Both the position numbers and the translations under genes were made by a program. From positions 1-64,000 of the forward strand of contig JAGWBX010000002.1 in assembly GCA_021295655.1 (NCBI GenBank): a stretch of DNA of 64,000 nt. The letters run 5' to 3'. Each line of letters starts with the position of its first letter. Within the stretch, counting starts at the first letter, position 1. This document shows, piece by piece, positions 56,370-64,000 of this stretch. The stretch comes from Candidatus Latescibacterota bacterium (GTDB lineage: Bacteria; Latescibacterota; UBA2968; GCA-2709665). The notes under the pieces are model-generated. The model worked only from the letters and a program-made list of their open reading frames with translations, was not told where the DNA came from and did not search any database.

Positions 56370-57767
56370 CTATCGGTGGCCTGCTTGCGCTTCGTTGATT
56401 TCCGCCTGAACGAGTTCGTCCGCATCCGCCGTCTCGTTCTGAATGGTCACGTGATCCAGGCCCCCAAGTTCAATTTGACCCGGTATCCGAAGAACGCCGA
56501 GCTTCTTGAGGATCGCGCCCACGACGTAGCAGGGCAGAAAGCCCAGTGCAAAGAACATGATGACGGCACCGAGCGTCTGTCCCCAGGGCGTGATCGGAGC
56601 GTACAAGGGATTGGCGGCGGGATACCCCCAGAGCACAAACCCCGCGACAATCACCCCGATAACCCCGGCATAACCGTGCACCGCCACGGCGCCCACCGCA
56701 TCGTCGATCCTGAAACGTCTCTCGACCCAATTGTGCAACTTGTACATGCAGAACGTGCCGAATGCGCCGATGAGCAGCGCCTGCATCGGATGGTACAGGT
56801 CATTGCCGGCCGATGCCGTGATGATGCCGGCCAATCCGCCGGAAAAGGTCCAATAGGGATCGCCTTTGGACACGAAATAGCCCATGATCAATCCGCCGGC
56901 CAGCGACATCAGAAAGTTGAACGTGATGGCGCTGAGCGTTGTTGGCGTCAGGTAAATCGTGGTGGCAGAAAAGAACGCCCGGTCGCCTGCGGGATCCACG
57001 TCCATGATAGGCACGTTGCAGGCCGCGTAGAATCCCCAGAACCCCGTATAAATCAAAAACAGACCGATGATCACGAGCCAGGTGTTCTGCGGCGGGAAAT
57101 TTCTGGGAGAACCATCGGACCTGAATCGGCCGATGCGCGGCCCCAGGTGATAGAGAATCGCCAGCGCGGACCCACCGCTGATCGCATGGATCACGCCGGA
57201 CGCATATGCGTCGTGATACCCCAGTAGCTGCACCATCCAGCCGTCGGCGGACCATCCCCACGCCGCATCGATCACCCACGTGACCGAACCCACCAGCACC
57301 GCGAAAATCCAGAATGCGCCGGATCGGATGCGTTCGATTACCGCACCGGAAAGAATCGATCCCGCCGTCCATGAAAACAGCAGAAACGCCGCCCAGAATA
57401 CGCCGTTCAGCCGCGCCCAGAGCGCCGTATCGTCCCCGGTCAGCTCCCCGCCGTGCGGTTTGCCTCCCATATGTGTCCCCATCAGCTCATTCCAGGGTGT
57501 CGCCCATGCGGCTTCGATCAGCCCGCCCGTGATCCCGGGTCCGTTCTGAACGGCGAAATAGATCCACCACCCGAAAAAATAGAACGTGATGGTGACCAGA
57601 GGAATCAGCATCGCGTTCTTCATCAGGGTGTGCATCATATTCTTCCTTCTGGAAACGCCGACTTCGTACAGACAGAAGCCCACGTGGATGAGGAACATGA
57701 GCACGATGCATATCCAGTAATAGAATTCCGTAAACACGACGGTCAAAGCGCTGAGTTCGTTGTCCAT
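56370..57767 (-). CDS. amt: Ammonium transporter (Amt family)
   Basis: A 465-residue channel of 11 helices. The core marks are present: GAVIERI (helix 4), the first channel His in GVIHAISGGSALA and the second in AVAVHGYAGVIG. ATG 57767 has GGAGGGT upstream; the open frame to 57854 overlaps the flavin-reductase gene. Amt proteins carry ammonium and also methylammonium. Placement next to gmaS-like and tdm-like genes suggests uptake or recapture of nitrogen from methylated amines. No GlnK gene is adjacent. Confidence 0.95.
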   Translation of the reverse strand: MDNELSALTVVFTEFYYWICIVLMFLIHVGFCLYEVGVSRRKNMMHTLMKNAMLIPLVTITFYFFGWWIYFAVQNGPGITGGLIEAAWATPWNELMGTHMGGKPHGGELTGDDTALWARLNGVFWAAFLLFSWTAGSILSGAVIERIRSGAFWIFAVLVGSVTWVIDAAWGWSADGWMVQLLGYHDAYASGVIHAISGGSALAILYHLGPRIGRFRSDGSPRNFPPQNTWLVIIGLFLIYTGFWGFYAACNVPIMDVDPAGDRAFFSATTIYLTPTTLSAITFNFLMSLAGGLIMGYFVSKGDPYWTFSGGLAGIITASAGNDLYHPMQALLIGAFGTFCMYKLHNWVERRFRIDDAVGAVAVHGYAGVIGVIVAGFVLWGYPAANPLYAPITPWGQTLGAVIMFFALGFLPCYVVGAILKKLGVLRIPGQIELGGLDHVTIQNETADADELVQAEINEAQAGHR

Positions 57768-57820
57768 ATCTACCCTCCGGCTGAACCTGAAGAATGCGCG
57801 ACACGATCGACGGGTTTCGG

Positions 57821-58309
57821 TCAGACTTGAGCCGACCCGTCCGACATCCGGCAATACTTCCCCTGATAAAACAGAAGCGGACGACCTGAACCGGCATCGC
57901 CCGCTACGATTTCACCAACGAAAATGTCGTGGTCGCCGGCCGGCAGCACGTGGACCAGCAGACATTCCACGTGGCCCAGCGCGTCCGTGAGGACGGGCGC
58001 GCCGGTCCGGAACGTCGTTGTGGCCACGTTTGAAAAGTCCTTGGGACCCGGCATGGCAAACTGACTTGAAACTGCTTCCTGTTTCTCACTGAGGATATTC
58101 AACGCGAAATACCGGCTTTCCGTCAAATGGGCATGCATCTGCGCCCCTTTGTCAACGGCTACCATGACCAGCGGCGGGTCCAGCGACAGTGAGGTTACTG
58201 CATTGGCTGTCATTCCCCTGAATTCACCGCCGGCAACCGTGGTCACAACCGTCACGCCGGTTGCAAAACAACCCATAATCCGACGTTGCTCCATCGGGTC
58301 GAAGGCCAT
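57821..58309 (-). CDS. Flavin reductase (HpaC-like)
   Basis: A 162-residue protein from ATG 58309 (AGAGGG upstream). It shows the family pattern: GCFATGVTVVTT, GMTANAVTSLSLDPPLVMVAVD, ALNILSEKQEAVSSQFA, then GHVECLLVHVLPAGDHDIFVGEIV. Such proteins reduce FMN or FAD with NAD(P)H and hand it to a partner oxygenase or other flavoprotein. In the same operon the best partner is the acyl-CoA-dehydrogenase-fold protein at 60760-62154. The extra 22 residues before this start are not conserved. Confidence 0.92.
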   Translation of the reverse strand: MAFDPMEQRRIMGCFATGVTVVTTVAGGEFRGMTANAVTSLSLDPPLVMVAVDKGAQMHAHLTESRYFALNILSEKQEAVSSQFAMPGPKDFSNVATTTFRTGAPVLTDALGHVECLLVHVLPAGDHDIFVGEIVAGDAGSGRPLLFYQGKYCRMSDGSAQV

Positions 58310-58426
58310 TCCAAAACCCTCTCGATGAGAGCGGCGCGTATTGCGGCGCCCTCCGCCGCGTAGCTTCCGGCCCATTTTATACCGTTACGTGGCGGCCGGG
58401 GCTGCCTTGCGGGCTATCGTCTGTGA

Positions 58427-60760
58427 TCAGGAACGAGGTCGCGCCTTGCCCGGATCGTAGAACGGAAACCGCACCACCCGCGCGGGAATCCGCTTCTGAT
58501 GGCCGTCGAGCCTTCCCACCTCGACTTCCACGCCGATTGCGGCGTACCCGGTCGCGATACGGCAAAGCGCGATATTCTTTCCCAAAACGGGTGAACGGGT
58601 ACCGCTGGTAATCACGCCCACGCGGCCGCGTCCGTCATAGACGTCGTCGCCGGTGGCGGCCGGTTCATTTCCGGAAACCTCCAGACCCACCAGCAGGCGT
58701 TGTGGATGCGACCGCCTTTGGATCAGCGCCTCTTTGCCGATGAAATCGTCATTCTTGCTCCTGAGCGGAACCGTGAAGCCGATCCCTGCCTCAAACGGGT
58801 CCGTCCGATCGTCAAACTCACAGCCCGCAAAAATCAGACCGGCCTCGATTCGCAGCATGTCCAGTGCTTCCAGCCCCAGCGGCGTCAGGCCATGCTCATG
58901 TCCCGCTTCCCAGATGGCATCCCAGACCGCCGGCGCATCGTTGGGATGGCACCATACCTCGTAGCCCAGTTCCCCCGTGTAGCCCGTCCGCGATACCACC
59001 ACCGCCGGCCCGTTTCCATCGCCGATTCGACCTACCGTGAATCGGAACCAGCCCAACTCGGCCAGGGACGGGCGGGAAGGAGGCGTCCAGATGACGTTGC
59101 GAAGGATATCCCGGCTTCCGGGTCCCTGAACGGCAAGATTGTGGAGTTGATCAGTCGAGTTTCTGACCCATACCCGCATCCCGAGGCGACCGGCCTGCTC
59201 GCGCAACCACGCGCCCCCGTAATCATCGCCGCATATCCACCGGAAGTTCTCGGCGCCCAGCCGGAACAGCGTGCCGTCGTCCAGCATGCCGCCGGTTTCG
59301 TAACACATCGCGGAATAGGTTACCTGCCCGGGCGATAGCCTGCGAACGTCTCGCGTAAGCGTGTACTGCAGCAGCGCCTCGGCGTCCGGCCCCAGCACCT
59401 CGAACTTGCGTAGCGCGGACAGGTCCATTACCGCCGCCGTTTCACGGCAGGCCAAATACTCCTCGACGGCGCCCCTGCCGGTAAAACACGTGGGCAGCCA
59501 GAATCCGCGATATTCCTCGTATTGGCGAGTCAGGACGGACGTACGCGGGTGAAAGGCCGTCTCCCTCGTCAACCTGGGCTCGGCTTCTGCCGTCATCCGG
59601 TGGGCAATCCCTCTGGAAAACTGGTACCGTTCAGGGTAGACGCGGACCTGAATCTCCGTCGGCTCCCAGCCGTTGGCCGGATCGATATCGTCCGGGCACG
59701 CGGACGACAGACAGACGAGGTCCGTCAGGGCTTTCAACAGGACGTGGTCGCCCGGACTTGACCATGGCTCGTCCATGTACAGGACGTTGTTACTGTCGAT
59801 TCTCGTATTATAAAAGAAATTCACCGCGGGCCAGCCGCGCCGGGGCTGAATCGTGTACGGGTCCAACGCCGCGTTGAATTTGTCCGTACAGTTGACGTGG
59901 CCCGGATAACCCATATCCTCGTAATATTTCGCGGTGCACGCAAGCGCAAATGTATCGTGGCGACCTACCGTGTCCCGGACAACCTCGACCAGCGGCTGCA
60001 TATCCTGGTCGTAGAATTTCGAAAAAAGGCCCGGACCGGGATATGCCGAGCCCATGAGGGTCCGCGTCGTGGTCGCATCCAGGCCCCGTTCGACGCCGTG
60101 CTGCAACCGCCTGGCGTCGAACGCCAGAAAATCGGAACACTGACGGCCGGCGACGTCTATCACCTGGATGAACTCTCCGGCCTTTACCTCGTAGGCAATG
60201 GCCGACGCCCTTTCGACCTCCAGGTTCAGGCGCATGTCCCCCAGGGGCGCGGGCAGCGGGGGGCGTTCCGGCGTTTCCGCGCGCGAACGCCTGACCACGA
60301 CTTCCAGGTCGGTGGGGGGATCCTGGGCATCCACCTTCATCGGTCCGCCCGGCGCCGCAATCACGCAAACGGCGTCCCCATGCACATCGAAGCACGCTTC
60401 GGCGCCGGCTTTCGTCTCTTCGCCGAAGACCTGCACCGCCCGCGCGCCCGTCAGGTCGACGCCCCTGCGCCGCAAGGCCGCGTTGGCCGCACGCGCGCTT
60501 TCGTCCCCGCGCCTGAGCGCCTCCGCGAAACCCTCCATCGCACCGTCAGCCCGGAGACCCAGCCTGGACGGATCGGCGCCGCCGTCCGGACCGAACACAC
60601 CCAGTTCGCAGCGCTGGCGCCCCTCCACGTCCACGACCGCCAGCCGGTCGCCCTGCAATACCGCCAGGGCGATCGCCCCACCGCCCGGCACCCGATAACG
60701 CTCCCTGCCTGGCGTCCACCTCAGCAGTCCCGTCCCGGTCATTTGGACGTTTGCCGGCAT
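58427..60760 (-). CDS. tdm: DUF1989-GcvT fusion, probable trimethylamine N-oxide demethylase
   Basis: A 777-residue fusion. Residues about 10-160 are a degenerate DUF1989-like unit (RYRVPGGGAIAL, VDVEGRQRCELGVF). About 180-370 form a complete DUF1989 domain with conserved Cys208, Cys275, Cys291, Cys350 and Cys355 (GRQCSD, CTAKYYEDMGYPGHVNC, LVCLSSACPDD). About 395-770 are a GcvT-type folate-binding domain (PTCFTGRGAVEEYLACRET, RTGYTGELGYEVW). Established Tdm enzymes have DUF1989 plus GcvT: they split trimethylamine N-oxide to dimethylamine and formaldehyde, which is captured by tetrahydrofolate. Another methylated amine is possible. Its start overlaps the stop of the upstream gene. Confidence 0.75.
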   Translation of the reverse strand: MPANVQMTGTGLLRWTPGRERYRVPGGGAIALAVLQGDRLAVVDVEGRQRCELGVFGPDGGADPSRLGLRADGAMEGFAEALRRGDESARAANAALRRRGVDLTGARAVQVFGEETKAGAEACFDVHGDAVCVIAAPGGPMKVDAQDPPTDLEVVVRRSRAETPERPPLPAPLGDMRLNLEVERASAIAYEVKAGEFIQVIDVAGRQCSDFLAFDARRLQHGVERGLDATTTRTLMGSAYPGPGLFSKFYDQDMQPLVEVVRDTVGRHDTFALACTAKYYEDMGYPGHVNCTDKFNAALDPYTIQPRRGWPAVNFFYNTRIDSNNVLYMDEPWSSPGDHVLLKALTDLVCLSSACPDDIDPANGWEPTEIQVRVYPERYQFSRGIAHRMTAEAEPRLTRETAFHPRTSVLTRQYEEYRGFWLPTCFTGRGAVEEYLACRETAAVMDLSALRKFEVLGPDAEALLQYTLTRDVRRLSPGQVTYSAMCYETGGMLDDGTLFRLGAENFRWICGDDYGGAWLREQAGRLGMRVWVRNSTDQLHNLAVQGPGSRDILRNVIWTPPSRPSLAELGWFRFTVGRIGDGNGPAVVVSRTGYTGELGYEVWCHPNDAPAVWDAIWEAGHEHGLTPLGLEALDMLRIEAGLIFAGCEFDDRTDPFEAGIGFTVPLRSKNDDFIGKEALIQRRSHPQRLLVGLEVSGNEPAATGDDVYDGRGRVGVITSGTRSPVLGKNIALCRIATGYAAIGVEVEVGRLDGHQKRIPARVVRFPFYDPGKARPRS

Positions 60761-62154
60761 CAGCCCTCGTCGGTTTCAGCCAGAAGCTGGCGTGCGAGTT
60801 CCTTCTTGCTCCGTCCATCCATTTTCTTGAGTTCGTTCCTCAACAACCGCTCGTTTACAGACTGGTTCCAGTAGTCCAGCGAGTCGAACCCCAGCAGCAC
60901 GCTCTTGCCCACAAACTGGCGCAGGACTTCGTTCGTTGGGCCCATCACCCATCCGGCCTTTCCGTCGCGCAGATACCGTTCGATCCCCAGGTCGGGTTTA
61001 TACCCCGTCCCGCCGCAGGCATGAAGCATCTTGTCGGAGACGTTCGCCACGTTCTTCGCCGCCGTAAACTTCACCTGCCACATCCAGTGCAACACGTTTG
61101 CTCTTGGCATGCAGGCAAGATCCTCGTGGATCGACCAGTCGCACTGATTCGTGACGTCGTCCATCGCCCGTGCCATCAGACAGACAAAGGACCGCGAGGT
61201 GTTCGTGTCGATCACGGCCTCACCCACGTAATCCTGGATTGTCGGATAGTCCGCCACGCGCATGCCCACGTCCGCATGCCGCCTGGCAGTGGTGTGCCGC
61301 CTGGCGATATCGATCATCCCCAGTGAAATTCCGTTCCAGCAGGCCGATGAGCACAACAGGACGAACGGATCCACCGTTTCGTCGTTCGAATTCGCCCCGT
61401 CGCCCACGGGGCCCACCAGCCGGCTCTCCGGCATCGTGACGTTGTCGACCTCCAGCGTGCCGGACTGATTCCCGCGCAGACCCAGGCCGTCCCAAAGCGA
61501 CGGCTCCGCTTTCACCTCCTCGGCCATGACGAGAAAACAGGAAAGATTCGAGTAGTCACCGCCGAAATCGGGACTTGTGGTCTGCACGATGTACCAGTCG
61601 GCAAAACCCGCCGACGTCGTCCACGACGCCTTTTTGCGCACCTTCCAGCCGCCCTCGACCCGTTCCGCTCCCGACGATACAGGATACCAGAAGTGAGAAC
61701 CCGTCTCCGGGTCCGAATAGGACAACGTGCCCACCAGCACATCTTTGTCGAGGCGCTTCATGAGGTCCTGAAGCGTCGCATTGTCGTGCGCGCGGAACAA
61801 GGCGGCGGCCACGGCCCCGATGTGCATGGTATAACACATCGCCGTACTGGCGCAGCCGTAACGCGCGATCGTCTCCACCACCATCGCGGTACAGGTATGG
61901 TTTTCTCCCAGACCACCCCATTCCCGCGGTACGTTCAATCCCAGCAGGCCCATCGAAGCCAGCGCCTCGAAGTTCTTCCGCGGAAACACGAGGTCGCGAT
62001 CGCTTTCTACCGCGTTATCCCGCAGCGTCGTCCGGCAGAGGTCGATCAGCTTCTCCTGGAGCGCCTCCTGCTCGTGCGTCAGTACCCACTGGGGGTCCCA
62101 GTCGTAGTCCAGACCCCAGAACGCATCCGGACCCCACATCTTGGATTTGTTCAT
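60760..62154 (-). CDS. Acyl-CoA-dehydrogenase-fold flavoprotein, possible oxygenase
   Basis: A 464-residue protein of the acyl-CoA dehydrogenase superfamily. It contains LGLNVPREWGGLG (helical domain end), GTLSYSDPETGSHFWYP (beta domain), GLRGNQSGTLEVDNV, and a C-terminal HACGGTGYKPDLGIERYLRDGKAG with GPTNEVLR. Start at ATG 62154 is set by GGGAGG. No CoA-ligase, thioesterase or electron-transfer flavoprotein genes accompany it, while a flavin reductase is encoded three genes on. Members of this fold can be flavin-dependent monooxygenases (group D) that accept reduced flavin. A role in amine oxidation is inference. Confidence 0.85.
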   Translation of the reverse strand: MNKSKMWGPDAFWGLDYDWDPQWVLTHEQEALQEKLIDLCRTTLRDNAVESDRDLVFPRKNFEALASMGLLGLNVPREWGGLGENHTCTAMVVETIARYGCASTAMCYTMHIGAVAAALFRAHDNATLQDLMKRLDKDVLVGTLSYSDPETGSHFWYPVSSGAERVEGGWKVRKKASWTTSAGFADWYIVQTTSPDFGGDYSNLSCFLVMAEEVKAEPSLWDGLGLRGNQSGTLEVDNVTMPESRLVGPVGDGANSNDETVDPFVLLCSSACWNGISLGMIDIARRHTTARRHADVGMRVADYPTIQDYVGEAVIDTNTSRSFVCLMARAMDDVTNQCDWSIHEDLACMPRANVLHWMWQVKFTAAKNVANVSDKMLHACGGTGYKPDLGIERYLRDGKAGWVMGPTNEVLRQFVGKSVLLGFDSLDYWNQSVNERLLRNELKKMDGRSKKELARQLLAETDEG

Positions 62155-62203
62155 AACGCCTCCCGGTTCTATTGAGGTGCCGAGATTCTGACTCGACCGC
62201 GCG

Positions 62204-62620
62204 CTACCCGCGTGCGCCACCGTCGCCTTCATGTTTTATTCCGTACGCGTCGCCAAGTTCCATAACGGGATGCTTATCGGACATCTGAAACTTAACAAGC
62301 AGTTCGCGCGCAATCATGTCACGCTCCTGCTGGTTGTCGGGCAGCGCCATATCTTCGGGAACAAGGACCCAGCCGTTGATATTCCGGTCGAATACCGCGG
62401 GCTTTCCGTCTTCGTATCCCATATGTACGTCCTCAAGCCAGTTCAGGTCCCGCCATCCCATCGCCTCGATGTACCGCTTGAGGAACGGCGTTAGAAGCGT
62501 ATAGTCCGGCGGCAGGTTCACATCGTACCGATATCCGATGTGCTGTCCGATTTCCTTCTCGCGGTCCGAGTCAAGCCCCGTGGACTTCAGGTAGTAGTTC
62601 ACGTCTTCGGCTTCGTCCAT
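62204..62620 (-). CDS. Hypothetical acidic protein of the methylated-amine locus
   Basis: A 138-residue soluble, acidic protein. AGGAG stands before ATG 62620. Conspicuous stretches are IGQHIGYRYDVNLPPDYTLL, YIEAMGWRDLNWLEDVHMGYE and NGWVLVPEDMALP. It has no membrane helix or signal. I do not recognise a family. It lies between mgsC-like and the dehydrogenase-fold gene with short gaps, so it is likely part of the same transcript and perhaps a subunit of one of the enzymes. Confidence 0.75.
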   Translation of the reverse strand: MDEAEDVNYYLKSTGLDSDREKEIGQHIGYRYDVNLPPDYTLLTPFLKRYIEAMGWRDLNWLEDVHMGYEDGKPAVFDRNINGWVLVPEDMALPDNQQERDMIARELLVKFQMSDKHPVMELGDAYGIKHEGDGGARG

Positions 62621-62725
62621 CGGATTCTCCTGTTGCCGTGTACCGTCCGGGGAAGAAGAATACCAGGCCGGTGGGGTAGGTTGAGGTCTTCTTCCTTCTT
62701 CCTTCTATTCGCGTCTTTCCACCGT

Positions 62726-64000
62726 TCAATACCTGTTCATATCCGGATGCCCCACCGTATGGCGGGTGCCCGCAAGCGGCACCTCCGCCATGGCGGATGC
62801 TTCCATCGTCAGCGCGGCAAGATCCTCCGGCTCCAGGGAATGGACGTCGGTCTTGCCGCAGGCCCTCGCGAACATCTGGCATTCGATGGCCAGGGTATGC
62901 AGGAAGTTATACACCCGTTCGGCCGCCTCATCCGGGTCCAGGCGGCTTCGAAGCACCGGGTCCTGGGTGGCCACGCCCACCGGACACAGCCCGGTATGAC
63001 AATGGTAGCAGTAACCCGCCGGAACGCCGACCGTACCCTCGTAGTCTGCCTCCGGGATATCCTTGTTGCAATTCAGCGCCACCATCGCCGCGGTGCCGAT
63101 CGCGACCGCATCGGCTCCGAGAGCAAGCGCCTTGGCAACGTCTGCTCCGTTACGTATCCCTCCCGCATAGACGAGTGTAATCTCCCCGGTCTTGCCGACG
63201 TCGTCCAGCGCCTTTCTGGCCTGCCTGATTGCCGCGATACCCGGCACGCCCGTCTCCTCGGTGGCCAGGTGGGGGCCCGCACCCGTCGAGCCCTCCATCC
63301 CGTCCATATAGATGCTGTCGGGCCCGGTCTTGGCCGCCATCCTCACATCGTCGTAGACCCGCGCCGCGCCGAGCTTCAGCTGGATGGGTATCTGCCAGTT
63401 GGTGGCCTCGCGAATCTCCTCGATCTTCAGGGCCAGATCGTCGGGGCCCAGCCAGTCCGGGTGCCTGGCCGGAGAACGCTGGTCGATCCCCGCGGGCAAC
63501 GAACGCATCTCAGCCACCTGGTCGGTCACCTTCTGGCCCATCAGGTGCCCGCCCAGGCCCACCTTGCATCCCTGACCGATGAAAAACTCCACGCCATCGG
63601 CAAGACGCATGTGGTGCGGATTGAACCCGTATCGGGACTGGATGCACTGGTACAGCCATTTCTCCGAATACCGCCGTTCGTCGGGCAGCATTCCGCCTTC
63701 TCCCGAACAGGTGGCGGTGCCTGCCATCGTGGCCCCTCTGGCCAGCGCCACCTTCGCTTCGTACGACAGCGCGCCGAAACTCATCCCCGTGATATAAACG
63801 GGAATATCCAGAACCAGCGGCCGTTCGGCCATGGGCCCAAGCACCGTCCGTGTTTCGCATTTTTCACGGTACCCCTCGATGACGAACCGGGTGAGCGTGC
63901 CCGGCAGAAACGTCAGGTCGTCCCACGATGGAATCTTTTTGAAGAGCGCCATGCCGCGCATGCGATACCGGCCCAGATTCGCCTTGATGTGTATATCGTC
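62726..64000 (-). CDS. mgsC: FMN glutamate-synthase-domain protein (MgsC-like), 5' end outside window
   Basis: The frame is open to the right edge; 424 residues are visible and the true start lies beyond. It is a glutamate-synthase FMN domain: LDIPVYITGMSFGALSYEAK, TCSGEGGMLPDER, GQGCKVGLGGHL, YMDGMEGSTGAGP and the iron-sulfur motif YCYHCHTGLCPVG with three Cys. Stand-alone proteins of this type include GlxD and MgsC of N-methylglutamate synthase, which makes N-methylglutamate from gamma-glutamylmethylamide and 2-oxoglutarate. With the gmaS-like gene in the locus MgsC is the favoured call. If so, mgsB and mgsA should lie just to the right. Confidence 0.78.
   Translation of the reverse strand, partial: DDIHIKANLGRYRMRGMALFKKIPSWDDLTFLPGTLTRFVIEGYREKCETRTVLGPMAERPLVLDIPVYITGMSFGALSYEAKVALARGATMAGTATCSGEGGMLPDERRYSEKWLYQCIQSRYGFNPHHMRLADGVEFFIGQGCKVGLGGHLMGQKVTDQVAEMRSLPAGIDQRSPARHPDWLGPDDLALKIEEIREATNWQIPIQLKLGAARVYDDVRMAAKTGPDSIYMDGMEGSTGAGPHLATEETGVPGIAAIRQARKALDDVGKTGEITLVYAGGIRNGADVAKALALGADAVAIGTAAMVALNCNKDIPEADYEGTVGVPAGYCYHCHTGLCPVGVATQDPVLRSRLDPDEAAERVYNFLHTLAIECQMFARACGKTDVHSLEPEDLAALTMEASAMAEVPLAGTRHTVGHPDMNRY

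Overview
The window is a GC-rich, densely coded bacterial chromosome segment. It contains lipoprotein-type signal peptides, an aerotolerance (Bat) operon and TPR, FG-GAP and UnbV proteins, but no rRNA, tRNA, phage or complete insertion sequence that I could find. The gene mix suggests an uncultured Gram-negative lineage, perhaps Latescibacterota, Poribacteria or a similar candidate phylum: oligouronide-lyase-like propeller, Gfo/Idh oxidoreductase, enolase-superfamily dehydratase, heparinase-like protein, DUF3604, CRTAC1 proteins and methylated-amine genes. That assignment is inference from gene content only.

Layout. 1-1766: a PLP trans-sulfuration-family enzyme (cut by the left edge) and threonine synthase, i.e. 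methionine and threonine metabolism. 1883-14947: one long minus-strand operon, MoxR - DUF58 - Gld-type ABC exporter (ATPase, permease, GldG-like) - DUF4340 - BatD-like/DUF4381-like - BatA - BatB - BatC - BatD - BatE, with a small mobile repeat inserted after DUF58. 15132-18279: a TPR lipoprotein, an oligogalacturonate-lyase-like propeller and a Gfo/Idh/MocA oxidoreductase whose 5' end is frameshifted. 19026-23361: a polyamine-type ABC importer in the order permease, permease, ATPase, binding protein. 23472-26435: an AhpD-like protein, then a more AT-rich stretch of small toxin-antitoxin-type genes and a broken OLD-family nuclease. 26623-30817: enolase-superfamily dehydratase, RsbW-like kinase, RidA, sugar isomerase and a K+ channel, interspersed with two more copies of the mobile repeat. 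31101-39287: NhaC-type antiporter, two secreted FG-GAP/UnbV proteins, DoxX and rhodanese proteins. 39552-51423: plus-strand genes for a DegT aminotransferase, heparinase-like protein, HyuB, HyuA, a truncated membrane protein and a DUF3604 PHP-fold protein, ending at a strong hairpin.

51524-64000 (minus strand) looks like a methylated-amine and one-carbon locus. It encodes an N-methylglutamate-synthase-type FMN subunit (MgsC-like, cut by the right edge), an unknown 138-residue protein, an acyl-CoA-dehydrogenase-fold flavoprotein, a DUF1989-GcvT fusion resembling trimethylamine N-oxide demethylase (Tdm), a flavin reductase, an ammonium transporter, formate-THF ligase, an unknown small membrane protein, a gamma-glutamylmethylamide-synthetase/glutamine-synthetase family enzyme and an atypical Nramp-family transporter. 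In the proposed scheme Tdm releases C1 units to tetrahydrofolate, GmaS and MgsC channel methylamine to N-methylglutamate, Amt handles (methyl)ammonium, and the flavin reductase plus dehydrogenase-fold protein form an unassigned two-component monooxygenase. That last pair is the best candidate for something undescribed.
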